From the IMG/VR virus record IMGVR_UViG_3300031857_015401, positions 28,871 to 92,870 of that record: a DNA stretch of 64,000 nucleotides; one strand, 5' to 3'. Below the pieces are notes generated by a model. That model did no database searches. It had not been told where the DNA came from and worked only from the letters and a program-made list of their open reading frames with translations. Source of the stretch: a virus. Both the position numbers and the translations under genes were made by a program. This document shows, one piece after another, positions 34,118-43,356 of this stretch. Every line of letters begins with the position of its first letter. Within the stretch, counting starts at the first letter, position 1.

Positions 34118-34817
34118 TAAATACATAAATTGTGTTGAAGCGTTAAAATATACATTTGATAAAAATGGGGGGTCTGATTTTGATGTTACAATACTAGGGT
34201 TTAAAGAACCAAATTTTGATTATGGAAATTGGAAATTTTTTTCTATGGGTACTGATGTTGGTCCACAAAATTTGAGTAACGATTTATGGACTTTTTTTAA
34301 AGATTTTGATGATGAAATTTTTCTTTGGTTAAATGATGACATAGTTTTAGTTGATGGTATAGATATTGAATTGTTAAATGAAATGAAAGATATGATACTA
34401 AATAACAAATCAATTGGAAGGATAACTGCAACATCGGCAACTAAAAATCATTATGGAAATTATCCTGTCTATGAAGTTAAAGATGGTTATGAGTACCGTG
34501 AAGTACCACAAAACGCAGAATATAGACTATCTTTAAATTCAAGTATATGGAGAACATCTTATTTTAAAAAATATTGTCAGCAAGGTGCTGGTAATTGGGT
34601 ATGGGAAACAAGAAGCGATGCTTTAAATGATGGATATACAATTTTAGGGACTATTGGTAGATACGCAATTGATTTTGGTCATCTATTTAGATTTGGTAAT
34701 TTACATCTTTCACATAATTGGTATATGTCCGAATACACAAATAAAACTTTATCTGTAGAAGATAAAAATAAAGTTGAAAATATAATAAACAATAATTATA
34801 ATTTATTAAAAAAATGA
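34092..34817 (+). CDS. putative glycosyltransferase (GT-A-like)
   Basis: The 241 residues begin MKVIVSTCDKYINCVEALKY, then have FDVTILGFKEPNFDYGN and EIFLWLNDDIVLVDGIDIEL, a strand ending in N-D-D that fits the metal/donor site of a GT-A fold. The second half is Tyr- and Asn-rich. It starts 26 bases inside the preceding gene. No closer family is recognised, but the context of transferases makes this role likely. Confidence 0.6.
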   Translation: MKVIVSTCDKYINCVEALKYTFDKNGGSDFDVTILGFKEPNFDYGNWKFFSMGTDVGPQNLSNDLWTFFKDFDDEIFLWLNDDIVLVDGIDIELLNEMKDMILNNKSIGRITATSATKNHYGNYPVYEVKDGYEYREVPQNAEYRLSLNSSIWRTSYFKKYCQQGAGNWVWETRSDALNDGYTILGTIGRYAIDFGHLFRFGNLHLSHNWYMSEYTNKTLSVEDKNKVENIINNNYNLLKK

Positions 34818-35749
34818 AAGTATTAATAACAGGAGGAGCCGGTTATTTAGGATCAACTTTATCTGAGTTGTTATTAGATAATGGGTATGAAGTAACAGTT
34901 TTGGATAATTTAATGTACAATCAGTTATCCATTTTACATTTATTTAAAAAAGAAAATTTTAAATTTATAAATGGGGATGTTAGAGATAAAAGTCTATTAA
35001 AGTCACTTGTTAATTTAAACGATGTTTTAATACCTTTAGCCGCTATTGTAGGTATGCCAGCTTGTAAATCAAACGAGCAATTAGCAATAGATGTTAATTT
35101 TGAACAAATTAAAACAATTGTTGAGTTTATGGGGGAAAGCCAAAAAATTATACTCCCAAACACCAACTCACAATACGGGTCGTCTGATAAAATTATTACC
35201 GAAGAGTCACCATTTAATCCATTATCATTATATGCCAAAACTAAATGTGATGCAGAAGATATGATGTTAACAAAAGGTAATGGTATTTCTTTAAGATTAG
35301 CAACTGTTTTTGGCGTTTCACCAAGAATGAGAACCGATCTTTTGGTTAATGATTTTGTTTATAAAAGTTTGGTGGATGGTTATTTAGTTTTATTTGAATC
35401 TCATTTTAAAAGAAATTATATACACGTACAGGATATTGCTAGGACTTTTCTTTTTATGATTAAAAACTACGATGATTGTAAGGGACAAGCATTTAATGTT
35501 GGTTTATCTACAGCAAATTTAAGTAAATTAGAATTAGCAAATAAAATTAAAGAATATTTACCTTCTTTAGTAATTAAAGAAGATAATTTTAAAGAAGATT
35601 TTGATAAAAGAAATTATATAGTTTCTAATCAAAAATTAGAATCTAAAGGATGGAAACCACTGTATGATTTGGATTACGGTATAAATCAACTAATCCAAGC
35701 ATATTCAGTAGTAATAAATAAAAATAACTCAAATTTTACAAATTTATGA
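34814..35749 (+). CDS. NAD-dependent sugar epimerase/dehydratase
   Basis: The 311-residue extended short-chain enzyme has KVLITGGAGYLGSTLSELLL at the N-terminus, LDNLMYNQLSILHLF, ANTNSQYGS-type PNTNSQYGSSDKI with the active-site region, and an intact YAKTK (Y-x-x-x-K). Then come RNYIHVQDIARTFLFM and a GWKPLYDLDYGI end. It probably interconverts nucleotide sugars, like UDP-glucose 4-epimerase relatives, and unlike the neighbour at 33164 it keeps its catalytic tyrosine. Confidence 0.85.
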   Translation: MKVLITGGAGYLGSTLSELLLDNGYEVTVLDNLMYNQLSILHLFKKENFKFINGDVRDKSLLKSLVNLNDVLIPLAAIVGMPACKSNEQLAIDVNFEQIKTIVEFMGESQKIILPNTNSQYGSSDKIITEESPFNPLSLYAKTKCDAEDMMLTKGNGISLRLATVFGVSPRMRTDLLVNDFVYKSLVDGYLVLFESHFKRNYIHVQDIARTFLFMIKNYDDCKGQAFNVGLSTANLSKLELANKIKEYLPSLVIKEDNFKEDFDKRNYIVSNQKLESKGWKPLYDLDYGINQLIQAYSVVINKNNSNFTNL

Positions 35750-36147
35750 CAAGAAAATATTTACCAACATTAAGCGAATTAATTGATAGACTTTCAATTG
35801 TACAATTAAAGGAAGTCTTTATTTCCGAACATAAATCTGAGTATGCACAAGAAATAAAAGATATTGTTCATGACATTCAACAACACATTAATGAAAATAA
35901 ATCTGAAATCACCGCAGAAACAATTAGAGCTATCGTTGTTTTAAGTCAAATGAATCTACATATTTGGCATAACGAATCCAATTACCGCAAAGGAATTAAA
36001 GACGGGAATAATTTAGAATTGACACACGGTATAAATGGAATTCGTAACACGGCAAAAAATAAAATCCAAGAGGTTGTTGGTGGTCGTAAAGATTATAAAA
36101 TTGATTGTTTAGCCGCTGAATTTAAAGATTGGGAAATTAGTTGGTAA
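35746..36147 (+). CDS. hypothetical helical protein of glycan clusters, 133 aa
   Basis: The chain is helical: YLPTLSELIDRLSIVQLKEV, then YAQEIKDIVHDIQQHINEN and IRAIVVLSQMNLHIWHNESN. I recall similar small proteins (PTLSELIDRLSI... and MNLHIWHNES) in bacterial and phage sugar clusters, without a settled function. It lies between an epimerase and a sugar kinase, with a four-base overlap upstream. Role unknown. Confidence 0.55.
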   Translation: MTRKYLPTLSELIDRLSIVQLKEVFISEHKSEYAQEIKDIVHDIQQHINENKSEITAETIRAIVVLSQMNLHIWHNESNYRKGIKDGNNLELTHGINGIRNTAKNKIQEVVGGRKDYKIDCLAAEFKDWEISW

Positions 36148-36148
36148 T

Positions 36149-36907
36149 ATGAAAATACTTGTAATTGGGGATTCCTGTCAAGACGTTTTTATATATGGTA
36201 AATGTGAAAGGTTATGTCCTGACGCACCTGTACCCGTTTTAATACCATATAAAACTAAAACAATGGGTGGTATGGCATTAAATGTTTATGAAAATCTAAA
36301 ATCTTTAGGTGTTAACGTTGATATTGTCACTAACAAAAAAAAGATATTAAAAACAAGATATATAGATGAAGTTTCTAATCAGTTAATTTTAAGGGTAGAC
36401 TCTGAAAAAAATGGATATGATCGGATACAAAATATTGAATTAATAAATTTTAATCTGTATGACGCGGTCATAATATCTGACTACGATAAAGGATTTTTAT
36501 CTTATGATGATATTAAGTACATATGTAATAATCATAGCTATGTTTTTATAGACACTAAAAAAATAATTGATTCTAATTTTATTAATTGTAAATTTATTAA
36601 AATAAACGAACACGAATATAAAAATAATTTAAATCAAAGTAATTTTTTAAATAAAATTGAAAATAAATTAATTATTACTTTAGGTAGTAAGGGATCAATG
36701 CATAATAAAAAAATATATCCAGTAGAAAAAGTTGAAATTAAAGATATGGTGGGTGCCGGAGATACTTTTATTTCAGTATTTACATATAAGTTTATTTTAA
36801 CTAATAATATAGTAGAGTCAATTAGATTTGCTAATGAGTGTGCAACAATTATAGTACAACACAAAGGAGTAAATAAAATTGGTGATTTTATAAAAATAAG
36901 TAAATGA
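36149..36907 (+). CDS. PfkB-family sugar kinase, HldE kinase-domain-like
   Basis: The 252 residues match the kinase half of HldE/RfaE: ILVIGDSCQDVFIYGKCERL, then CPDAPVPVLIPYK, the substrate glycines TMGGMALNVYENLKSLGV, and KDMVGAGDTFISVF with the catalytic Asp in GAGD. HldE phosphorylates heptose 7-phosphate at O1 on the way to ADP-heptose. The protein is shorter than usual (about 315), with a trimmed lid region, and lacks the adenylyltransferase half. It may feed a heptose-like sugar into the island. Confidence 0.78.
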   Translation: MKILVIGDSCQDVFIYGKCERLCPDAPVPVLIPYKTKTMGGMALNVYENLKSLGVNVDIVTNKKKILKTRYIDEVSNQLILRVDSEKNGYDRIQNIELINFNLYDAVIISDYDKGFLSYDDIKYICNNHSYVFIDTKKIIDSNFINCKFIKINEHEYKNNLNQSNFLNKIENKLIITLGSKGSMHNKKIYPVEKVEIKDMVGAGDTFISVFTYKFILTNNIVESIRFANECATIIVQHKGVNKIGDFIKISK

Positions 36908-37638
36908 CAAGAAAAAAACAACCAAACCAAAACGAAGAGTCAGAATTAAAACCATTTTCAAGAAAAGATTTTATTAATTCAGTAATTAAAAAAAAAGTTA
37001 AAAACAAATTTTTAACACAAAGTCAAGAAGAATACTACAATCTTTTAAAAAACAATCAAATAACTATTTGTTCAGGACCGGCAGGGGTTGGTAAATCGTA
37101 TATAGCAATGAAGGCGGCTGTCGATTTATTAATGGACCCAAATAACTCATATGAAAAACTTGTTATTGTTAGACCAGCAGTTGAGGCCGAAGAAAAACTT
37201 GGTTCACTACCAGGAAATTTAGAAGAAAAATTAGACCCTTATATTTTCCCATCATACTATCTATTAAATAAAATTATAGGTAAAGAGGCTCGTGAAAAAT
37301 TAAAAGATGCCGAAATTATTGAAGTATTTGCTTTAGCATACATGAGAGGAATGAATATAGATAATACAATTTTAATATTTGAAGAGTCACAAAACTCAAG
37401 CCCTAATCAAATGAAATTACTATTGACAAGGATAGGTTTCAATAGTAAATTTTTCATATCGGGAGATATTGAACAAACTGATCGATATAAAGATAAAAAA
37501 CATTCAGGACTTTATGATGCAATTCATAAATTTAAAAATGTTTCCGACATTGGTGTTTTTGAATTTAGTGATGAAGACGTTGTTAGAAACCCGCTAATAA
37601 GTAAGATATTAAAAAAGTATGAAGAGAATAGGGATTGA
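36904..37638 (+). CDS. phoH: PhoH-like ATPase
   Basis: The 244-residue protein has Walker A in ICSGPAGVGKSYIAMKAA, the family segment VIVRPAVEAEEKLGSLPGNL followed by EEKLDPY, EVFALAYMRGMNIDNTILIF leading into the Walker B acids, and FISGDIEQTDR. PhoH-like genes are common in marine phages and were linked to phosphate limitation, but the biochemical role is uncertain (an RNA helicase/nuclease link has been proposed). The N-terminal 45 residues are Lys-rich. Overlaps both neighbours. Confidence 0.9.
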   Translation: MTRKKQPNQNEESELKPFSRKDFINSVIKKKVKNKFLTQSQEEYYNLLKNNQITICSGPAGVGKSYIAMKAAVDLLMDPNNSYEKLVIVRPAVEAEEKLGSLPGNLEEKLDPYIFPSYYLLNKIIGKEAREKLKDAEIIEVFALAYMRGMNIDNTILIFEESQNSSPNQMKLLLTRIGFNSKFFISGDIEQTDRYKDKKHSGLYDAIHKFKNVSDIGVFEFSDEDVVRNPLISKILKKYEENRD

Positions 37639-38269
37639 AATTAACGGAGTTCTTAGAGATACTATTGGTAAATTTACGCAATTATATGAAAAACATATGA
37701 TTGATGAAGATGAACACGATGGTAAAACTTTTGAATTAGATATTTCTGGTAATACGGAAGAGTTAGTATCTAAGGAAGAATTTGAATATAAAATTTTAAG
37801 TGATGTCACTTCATTAAATTTGATGAATCATTTTAGATTTAATGGTGAAGAAGAATTATACTCATTTATGTATGAAGATTTTGCTATGCAAATTTTTGGT
37901 CATGCGGGATCAACAGAAACTTTTACTTTTAACGATTTAAATGATTTATATATAAAATATAGAGACAAAAACGAATTACTAATAGTTTCAGACGAAATGG
38001 GTAAATCTAAACCAGCATCATTATTTTTCCTTTCTAAGTTTGGTTGCCAATTAGAGAAAGTAAAATTTTATTCAAATTCAACAAAAAAATCAATGTGGGA
38101 TGAAATTGATGTTTTACTTACTGCGAATCCTGACTTAATATTAGAAAAACCAAAAGATAAAATTGTCGTTAAATATAACACAATTTATAATAAAAATATC
38201 GACTGTGAATATGAAATAACTACATTGAAGGAGTTCGACGAAATTTTACAAAAATTTAACATATGCTGA
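37619..38269 (+). CDS. HAD-like protein with a changed motif I, 216 aa
   Basis: The start MKRIGIEINGVLRDTIGKF aligns with HAD motif I (hydrophobic-D-x-D-G-V-L), but the two acids are E and N here, so the nucleophilic Asp is gone. Later parts (LLIVSDEMGKSKPASLFFLS, then VKFYSNSTKKSMWDEIDVLL) fit HAD motifs II and III with K-x-x-S and D. It may be a non-catalytic relative with a binding or regulatory role. It overlaps the PhoH gene by 20 bases. Confidence 0.6.
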   Translation: MKRIGIEINGVLRDTIGKFTQLYEKHMIDEDEHDGKTFELDISGNTEELVSKEEFEYKILSDVTSLNLMNHFRFNGEEELYSFMYEDFAMQIFGHAGSTETFTFNDLNDLYIKYRDKNELLIVSDEMGKSKPASLFFLSKFGCQLEKVKFYSNSTKKSMWDEIDVLLTANPDLILEKPKDKIVVKYNTIYNKNIDCEYEITTLKEFDEILQKFNIC

Positions 38270-38553
38270 CATTTTTAGGTGAAAATTACTACTTAGATAT
38301 TGACGAGTTAGAAAAACAAGTTAGTTATGAAAAATCAGTTTTACCTGTAACATATAGTGGTGAAACTGAAATGCCTGAACAACAAATTAGTGTTACTAGA
38401 TTTGAAACTTTTAAAGGATTGATTGATGTGATACTAACAGAAAGAGAAGATTTAGATGAAGGTTTAGGTGCTCACGCAGGTAAAGACCTATCAATACCAT
38501 TTAAAATTGCATTTAATACGCTTTTAATAAACAATATACTTAAAACACTCTAA
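38263..38553 (+). CDS. hypothetical protein, 96 aa
   Basis: Mixed alpha/beta, acidic: MLTFLGENYYLDIDELEKQV, then VTRFETFKGLIDVILTERED and IPFKIAFNTLLINNILKTL at the end. It overlaps the HAD-like gene by seven bases and precedes a glycosyltransferase by five. No motif or family is recognised. Gene reality is supported by packing and by codon use like that of its neighbours. Confidence 0.55.
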   Translation: MLTFLGENYYLDIDELEKQVSYEKSVLPVTYSGETEMPEQQISVTRFETFKGLIDVILTEREDLDEGLGAHAGKDLSIPFKIAFNTLLINNILKTL

Positions 38554-38558
38554 TAAAA

Positions 38559-39623
38559 ATGGATTTAGAAAAAATTGAAAAACTAGAACAGTCTATTAGA
38601 AACTTAGAAAATAAATCTGTTAGAATTTATTTTTTAGTTCAAGACACAAAAGGAAACCCAAAGGCATCTATAAAATATATTTATGATGTTGCATTAACCT
38701 TAAAAAACAATGGGTTTAATCCTATTATCATACATGAAACAAAAGAATATACTGGAGTTTCTGAGTGGATAGATGATAGGTATAATGAATTACCTCATCA
38801 AACAATTGACGGTCAAAATTTGGCAATTTCACCTGAAGATTTTATTGTCATTCCTGAAATTTATGGTCATGTCATGGATCAATTAAAAAATTTCCCTTGT
38901 GGTAAAATTGTTTTATGTCAGGCATATGACCACATGTTAGAAACATTACCACCTGGAGTATCTTGGTCACAATATGGGTTTTTAAAGGTTATTACAACTA
39001 ATGAAAATCAAAAGAAGTATGTTTCAGATATTATGAGAGGAGTTACTTTTGATGTAATTGAACCAAAATTAGATGATGTTTTTTCTAAAAAAGAAAAACC
39101 GTCTAAACCTATTATCGCAATTCATACTCGTGAGCAAAGAGACACTGCAAAAATTATCAAAAGTTTTTATTTAAAATACCCTCAATATAGATGGATCACA
39201 TTTAGAGATATGAGAGGAATTAAACAAGATGACTTTGCTAAATTTTTAAAAGAATCTTATGTATCAATATGGGTTGATTTAGAATCTGGTTTTGGTACAT
39301 ACCCTTTAGAGTCGATGTCTTGTGGAACTCCGGTTATTGGTAAAGTACCATCACTAAAACCAGGATGGATGAATGACTCTAATGGTATTTGGACTTACGA
39401 ATTTAATGATATAATTGACATCATTGCTAATTTTACTCAAAATTGGTTAGAAGATAATATTTCAGAATCTCTTTATGAAAACATGAAATTAACTTCAAAT
39501 AGATACTCAACTGATAGTCAATTCACGTCATCGGTTATTGAAACATTTGAAGATTATATTGAAACAAGAAAAACATCATTTAACGAACAGTTAGAAAAAA
39601 TAAAAGAAACAACAGAAAATTAA
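38559..39623 (+). CDS. GT-B glycosyltransferase (GT4-like)
   Basis: The 354 residues have a GT-B plan: VRIYFLVQDTKGNPKASIKY with a first Rossmann half, FIVIPEIYGHVMDQL, VLCQAYDHMLETLPPG, then in the second half PIIAIHTREQRDTAKIIKSF, YVSIWVDLESGFGTYPLESM and SCGTPVIG. The E-S-G-F-G-T-Y-P-L-E stretch is the donor-binding E-x7-E motif of GT4 enzymes. Together with the GT2-like gene just after it, it closes the glycan island. Confidence 0.82.
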   Translation: MDLEKIEKLEQSIRNLENKSVRIYFLVQDTKGNPKASIKYIYDVALTLKNNGFNPIIIHETKEYTGVSEWIDDRYNELPHQTIDGQNLAISPEDFIVIPEIYGHVMDQLKNFPCGKIVLCQAYDHMLETLPPGVSWSQYGFLKVITTNENQKKYVSDIMRGVTFDVIEPKLDDVFSKKEKPSKPIIAIHTREQRDTAKIIKSFYLKYPQYRWITFRDMRGIKQDDFAKFLKESYVSIWVDLESGFGTYPLESMSCGTPVIGKVPSLKPGWMNDSNGIWTYEFNDIIDIIANFTQNWLEDNISESLYENMKLTSNRYSTDSQFTSSVIETFEDYIETRKTSFNEQLEKIKETTEN

Positions 39624-39628
39624 TAATT

Positions 39629-40441
39629 ATGGAAGAAAAAAATATATTCGATGTATCGGTTATTTTACCAATTGATTCATCAAAACATTTAGACTTTAGT
39701 GAACTTTTAGAAAGATCTATTAAATCTTTAAAAAACCAAACAGTTGGTATTAATGAGTTAGTAATTGTTCATACAAGTGAAGAAACTTTAAAATTGGCTT
39801 TAAGTAGTTTTGATTTTAGTGGTTTAACGGTTAATTTAGTTGAAAACACAGGTTCTAAAGATTTTGCAACTCAAGTTAGTTTAGGTGTAAAAAACGCAAA
39901 AAGTAAATGGATATCAATTTTAGAGTTTGACGATGAGTATTCATCTATTTGGTTTAAAAATGTTAAAAGATTTGCAGAAGCATATTCAGATGTTGAGGCA
40001 TTTTTACCTTTAGTTGTTGATACTGATGAAAAAGGAGTATTTGCTGGATTTACAAATGAAGCAAGTTTTGCGGTTAGTTTAAATAGTGAGATAGGGGTAT
40101 TAACTAATGATGTTCTATTAAATTACCAAAATTTTCAATCTAGTGGAATGGTAATTAAAAAATCAACATTTGAAAGTAATGGTGGTTTAAAACCATCAAT
40201 AAAATTAACATTTGTGTATGAATACCTTTTAAGATTAACGTATAACTCAGTTAAAATTATGACAATCCCAAGAATTGGTTATAAACACACAAATATGAGA
40301 GAAGGGTCTATATTTTGGAATTATAAATATGGAGATCAAAGAATGACTGATAATGAAGTTTCTTTCTGGTTGGAAACTGCGAAAAAAGAACACTTTTTCA
40401 CAGCTGATAGGGACATAAAATATGAGCCCCAAACTGTTTAA
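39629..40441 (+). CDS. GT2-like glycosyltransferase
   Basis: The 270-residue GT-A protein has FDVSVILPIDSSKHLDFSEL with LLERSIKSLKNQTVG, the strand INELVIVHTSEETL, and SKWISILEFDDEYSSIWFKN with the D-D metal site. The C-terminal half (SSGMVIKKSTFESNGGLKP, then FVYEYLLRLTYNSVKIMTIP) fits the acceptor domain. Its stop overlaps the start of the sigma factor gene by one base, so the late regulator may be read from the same transcript. Confidence 0.8.
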   Translation: MEEKNIFDVSVILPIDSSKHLDFSELLERSIKSLKNQTVGINELVIVHTSEETLKLALSSFDFSGLTVNLVENTGSKDFATQVSLGVKNAKSKWISILEFDDEYSSIWFKNVKRFAEAYSDVEAFLPLVVDTDEKGVFAGFTNEASFAVSLNSEIGVLTNDVLLNYQNFQSSGMVIKKSTFESNGGLKPSIKLTFVYEYLLRLTYNSVKIMTIPRIGYKHTNMREGSIFWNYKYGDQRMTDNEVSFWLETAKKEHFFTADRDIKYEPQTV

Positions 40442-41184
40442 TGAATTTAGAAAATGAAGACAAAAGTTTAATAGAGAATAAGACAAGTAAAAAAGTAAAA
40501 GTTAATAATTACTTTGACACTCGTGAAGAGGAGGCGGTGAGAATGTATATCACCGCCAAAACTCGTGAAGAAAAAGAGGAAATATATAATACCTATTTAA
40601 AAGACCCATTAACTAAGATGATTGAATCAATCATCAGAAGGTACAAGCTATATCGTAAAGATATGGATTATCAAGACGTGCATCATGACACACATTCTTT
40701 TTTGATGACAAAGGTTGATAAATTTAAACCTGATAAAAATAAGAAAGCATATTCTTATTTTGGTACTATCTGTAAAAACTACTTAATGGGTCAAATACAA
40801 AAAGACCAAAAAGATAGTAACAGAAAAATTTCATACGAAGATATTTCATCAACTTTAGAAAACAGACCTGACATGGTTTATTACATGGAGTTTGAAAGTA
40901 TGGACGCACAAAAAACAATAGAAATTTTTAAACAGGATTTAAAAAAATACATAACCGAAACAAATATGAATGAAAATGAATCGAAGTTGGGTTATGCTCT
41001 AATTGAATTATTTGAAAACTATGGTAATATTTTTATTGGAAACGATAATAACAAATTTAATAAAAATATTGTTTTATTATCTCTTAGAGAGATGACTAAT
41101 TTAAACACAAAAGAAATAAGAATTTATTTAAAAAAATATAAAATATTATACACAAAAACATTAAAGCGTATATATAGCGAATAA
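40441..41184 (+). CDS. late-transcription sigma factor (T4 gp55-like)
   Basis: The 247-residue protein contains LTKMIESIIRRYKLYRKDMD, then VHHDTHSFLMTKVDKFKPDK and NKKAYSYFGTICKNYLMGQI, the region-2 pattern of gp55-type phage sigma factors (KFKPDKNKKAYSYFGTI is characteristic). The end ELFENYGN plus LSLREMTNLNTKEIRIYLKK could be a region-4-like helix-turn-helix. T4 gp55 has 185 residues and directs host RNA polymerase to late promoters. Here it would read the TATTTATA boxes upstream of the virion genes; that link is inferred. Confidence 0.85.
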   Translation: MNLENEDKSLIENKTSKKVKVNNYFDTREEEAVRMYITAKTREEKEEIYNTYLKDPLTKMIESIIRRYKLYRKDMDYQDVHHDTHSFLMTKVDKFKPDKNKKAYSYFGTICKNYLMGQIQKDQKDSNRKISYEDISSTLENRPDMVYYMEFESMDAQKTIEIFKQDLKKYITETNMNENESKLGYALIELFENYGNIFIGNDNNKFNKNIVLLSLREMTNLNTKEIRIYLKKYKILYTKTLKRIYSE

Positions 41185-41196
41185 TTTAAAATATAA

Positions 41197-41204
41197 TATT
41201 TATA
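41197..41204 (+). promoter_or_regulatory. candidate late promoter box TATTTATA
   Basis: Exact match in the 24-base gap after the sigma gene, four bases before the ATG at 41209. Confidence 0.45.
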
Positions 41205-41208
41205 TATT

Positions 41209-41577
41209 ATGAATAGAACAAGAAAAAAAGAAATATCATTAAATAAAGACTCGGTTCTTAGTTTAATGCAAGAAATTTATAATGAGTTGGTTGAACAAAG
41301 AGCAACCGCTATTAGGATACAAAATAAAATGTTAACCATGTTAAAAGATCCTGAAGACATGACTCTTATTGGCCCAATTATAAAGGAACAACAAAAAATT
41401 ATTAACGATACGATAGAAAAAAAATTAAGTCTTTCTAAATTACAATCTACTATTTGGGAAAAAAGTAATAACAATAAAGAAGATAATTTTACATTATCGG
41501 AAATGGATGACGATTTATTACAAACATTAATTAAAAAAGATGTGGATAATAACAATAATCAAAATTATAAGTTGTAA
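41209..41577 (+). CDS. small coiled-coil protein next to the sigma factor, 122 aa
   Basis: The middle is a long helix (LMQEIYNELVEQRATAIRIQ, then IIKEQQKIINDTIEKKLSLS) predicted by its heptad pattern to be a coiled coil. The acidic tail is flexible. Its place behind the sigma gene would suit a late co-activator (T4 gp33), and a coiled coil of this size would also suit a terminase small subunit. Neither can be shown from the sequence. It precedes a run of structural genes. Confidence 0.5.
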   Translation: MNRTRKKEISLNKDSVLSLMQEIYNELVEQRATAIRIQNKMLTMLKDPEDMTLIGPIIKEQQKIINDTIEKKLSLSKLQSTIWEKSNNNKEDNFTLSEMDDDLLQTLIKKDVDNNNNQNYKL

Positions 41578-41580
41578 AAA

Positions 41581-43350
41581 ATGGGCGCAGATACTAAAGC
41601 AGACTTAGAGGCTATAAAATCAACAATAAGGGCAATTAAAACCGTTAAAAAACAAAAAGCGGAAATAAAGGCCAGAAAAAAAAAGAATCTTAGTCAGAAA
41701 ACCGATAAGGCAAAAAAACTAACAGTAGACACAATTAAAAATTTTGACAAAGTTTTAAAAAGTAGAACTAAAAGTCTTTTTGAGGAATTAATAGAATTGT
41801 TTGTACAAACAAACGAAACAATAGATGAAAGTATAAAAAAACAAAAAGAATCGTTTGAAAAAAAATTCAATAAAAAAATACCAAAAAAAGGAAAAAGAAA
41901 ACAAGAAAAACAAGAACAAAAAGTAGATGAAGATAAACCTAATGTTGCTCTTTTAAAAATACAAAACTCAAGTACTTTTAGAAACTTAGGTAAAATATTT
42001 TTTACTGCTATTGAAAATACAAAGGCTAAAATATCACAATTACTTATTGAGGACATTATATCGACGATAGGTTGTTCTGAGGAACAATCATATAGTAATT
42101 TATCTCAAACATCTACACCAGTGTATGTTAATTTAAAAACTATTGATTTATTTAATATTTTAAAGCAATCACCTGAAGATGAACTTGGTAGTTTAAAATA
42201 TGAAAAAAGCGAAACCCAAAATGGTGAAATACCTTATTCAATGAATAGACAACTATATCGTAGATTAAGTTCGCCTCAATCTTTTTCGCAAGAATATGGT
42301 CTTTCATTTAAAGGTATTTCAGGTCAAGAATTATTTGATATACAATATGTTGATAACTATATAAATCAAAATGGTAATACTTTTTATGGTGATTATTTTA
42401 AAGTTACCCTTAAAAATCAAGCAAATAATAGAAACAATATATCTGATTTTTTAAATGACTATTATAGTAGTATTGATGTTTTTAATTTAGATGGTTTAAT
42501 TATTACAATACTTGGTCAAATTTTTGGAGCTTTTAATGTAGGGATTTCACCTGAAGAAACAAAAGAATTGTCTAAATTTAATAAAATAGTAACAAGATTT
42601 TTAGGATTATGTAATGACCCGACACAAAAAATAGACATTACAGGTACAGGAAAATTAAGTGATGGTGATTTAATTGATGATAGTTTTTTTGAATTGACCG
42701 CATCTGAAGAAGTTGAATTAGAAGAGACGGTTAATAGAATAATAAATGGTTTAGCCACTTTTGAAGATTGTGAAACTTTAAATTTACCTGTAAATGTTCC
42801 CGCAGTAAAAAGTGTTGCAAATGATGTAATTAAAGAAAATAAAGCAACAGCAAAAATAAATAAATTTTTTAATGGTATTGATGATTTAACTTCTGATCCT
42901 AACTGGGGACAACCTCAAGGATTAAATATAAATCTTTCAATAGAGTTTGATATTTTAGCAAAACTACCTCTTTCTTTGTTTATTACGATTTTATCCCCTA
43001 AAGTTATGTTAGGTTTTATGATTATGGTAAAATCACTATCAACAAACCTAACAGATTTTTTGGACTTAAATGAATTTTTAAAAAAGTATAAAAAATTTAT
43101 TGCAAAATTCACAAGAAATATTATTGGTCTTTTTTTAGAAGAACTTACAAACGAAATTAAAAAGAATTTAAAAAAATTAGTACAGTCTTTACTTAAAGAC
43201 ATAAAAGATGAACTTTTAGATAAAAGAACAAAAATGTATGTTACAATAGCACAGGCATTACTTATAATAGGTACAGGTATTGTCGATTATAGACAATGTA
43301 AAAGTGTTATTGATGACATACTCAGACTAATAAACTTAATAGTAAATTAA
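41581..43350 (+). CDS. large virion-associated protein with a Lys-rich N-terminal coiled coil
   Basis: The 589 residues divide into a basic helical part to about 125 (KTVKKQKAEIKARKKKNLSQ and similar), a central mixed domain, and a C-terminal third with hydrophobic helices (FDILAKLPLSLFITILSPKV, MLGFMIMVKSLS and MYVTIAQALLIIGTGIVDYR). There is no signal peptide. The hydrophobic helices could insert in the host membrane on infection or pack inside a baseplate hub. It sits upstream of the gp5-like baseplate gene. No family is recognised. Confidence 0.55.
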   Translation: MGADTKADLEAIKSTIRAIKTVKKQKAEIKARKKKNLSQKTDKAKKLTVDTIKNFDKVLKSRTKSLFEELIELFVQTNETIDESIKKQKESFEKKFNKKIPKKGKRKQEKQEQKVDEDKPNVALLKIQNSSTFRNLGKIFFTAIENTKAKISQLLIEDIISTIGCSEEQSYSNLSQTSTPVYVNLKTIDLFNILKQSPEDELGSLKYEKSETQNGEIPYSMNRQLYRRLSSPQSFSQEYGLSFKGISGQELFDIQYVDNYINQNGNTFYGDYFKVTLKNQANNRNNISDFLNDYYSSIDVFNLDGLIITILGQIFGAFNVGISPEETKELSKFNKIVTRFLGLCNDPTQKIDITGTGKLSDGDLIDDSFFELTASEEVELEETVNRIINGLATFEDCETLNLPVNVPAVKSVANDVIKENKATAKINKFFNGIDDLTSDPNWGQPQGLNINLSIEFDILAKLPLSLFITILSPKVMLGFMIMVKSLSTNLTDFLDLNEFLKKYKKFIAKFTRNIIGLFLEELTNEIKKNLKKLVQSLLKDIKDELLDKRTKMYVTIAQALLIIGTGIVDYRQCKSVIDDILRLINLIVN

Positions 43351-43356
43351 AAAAAT

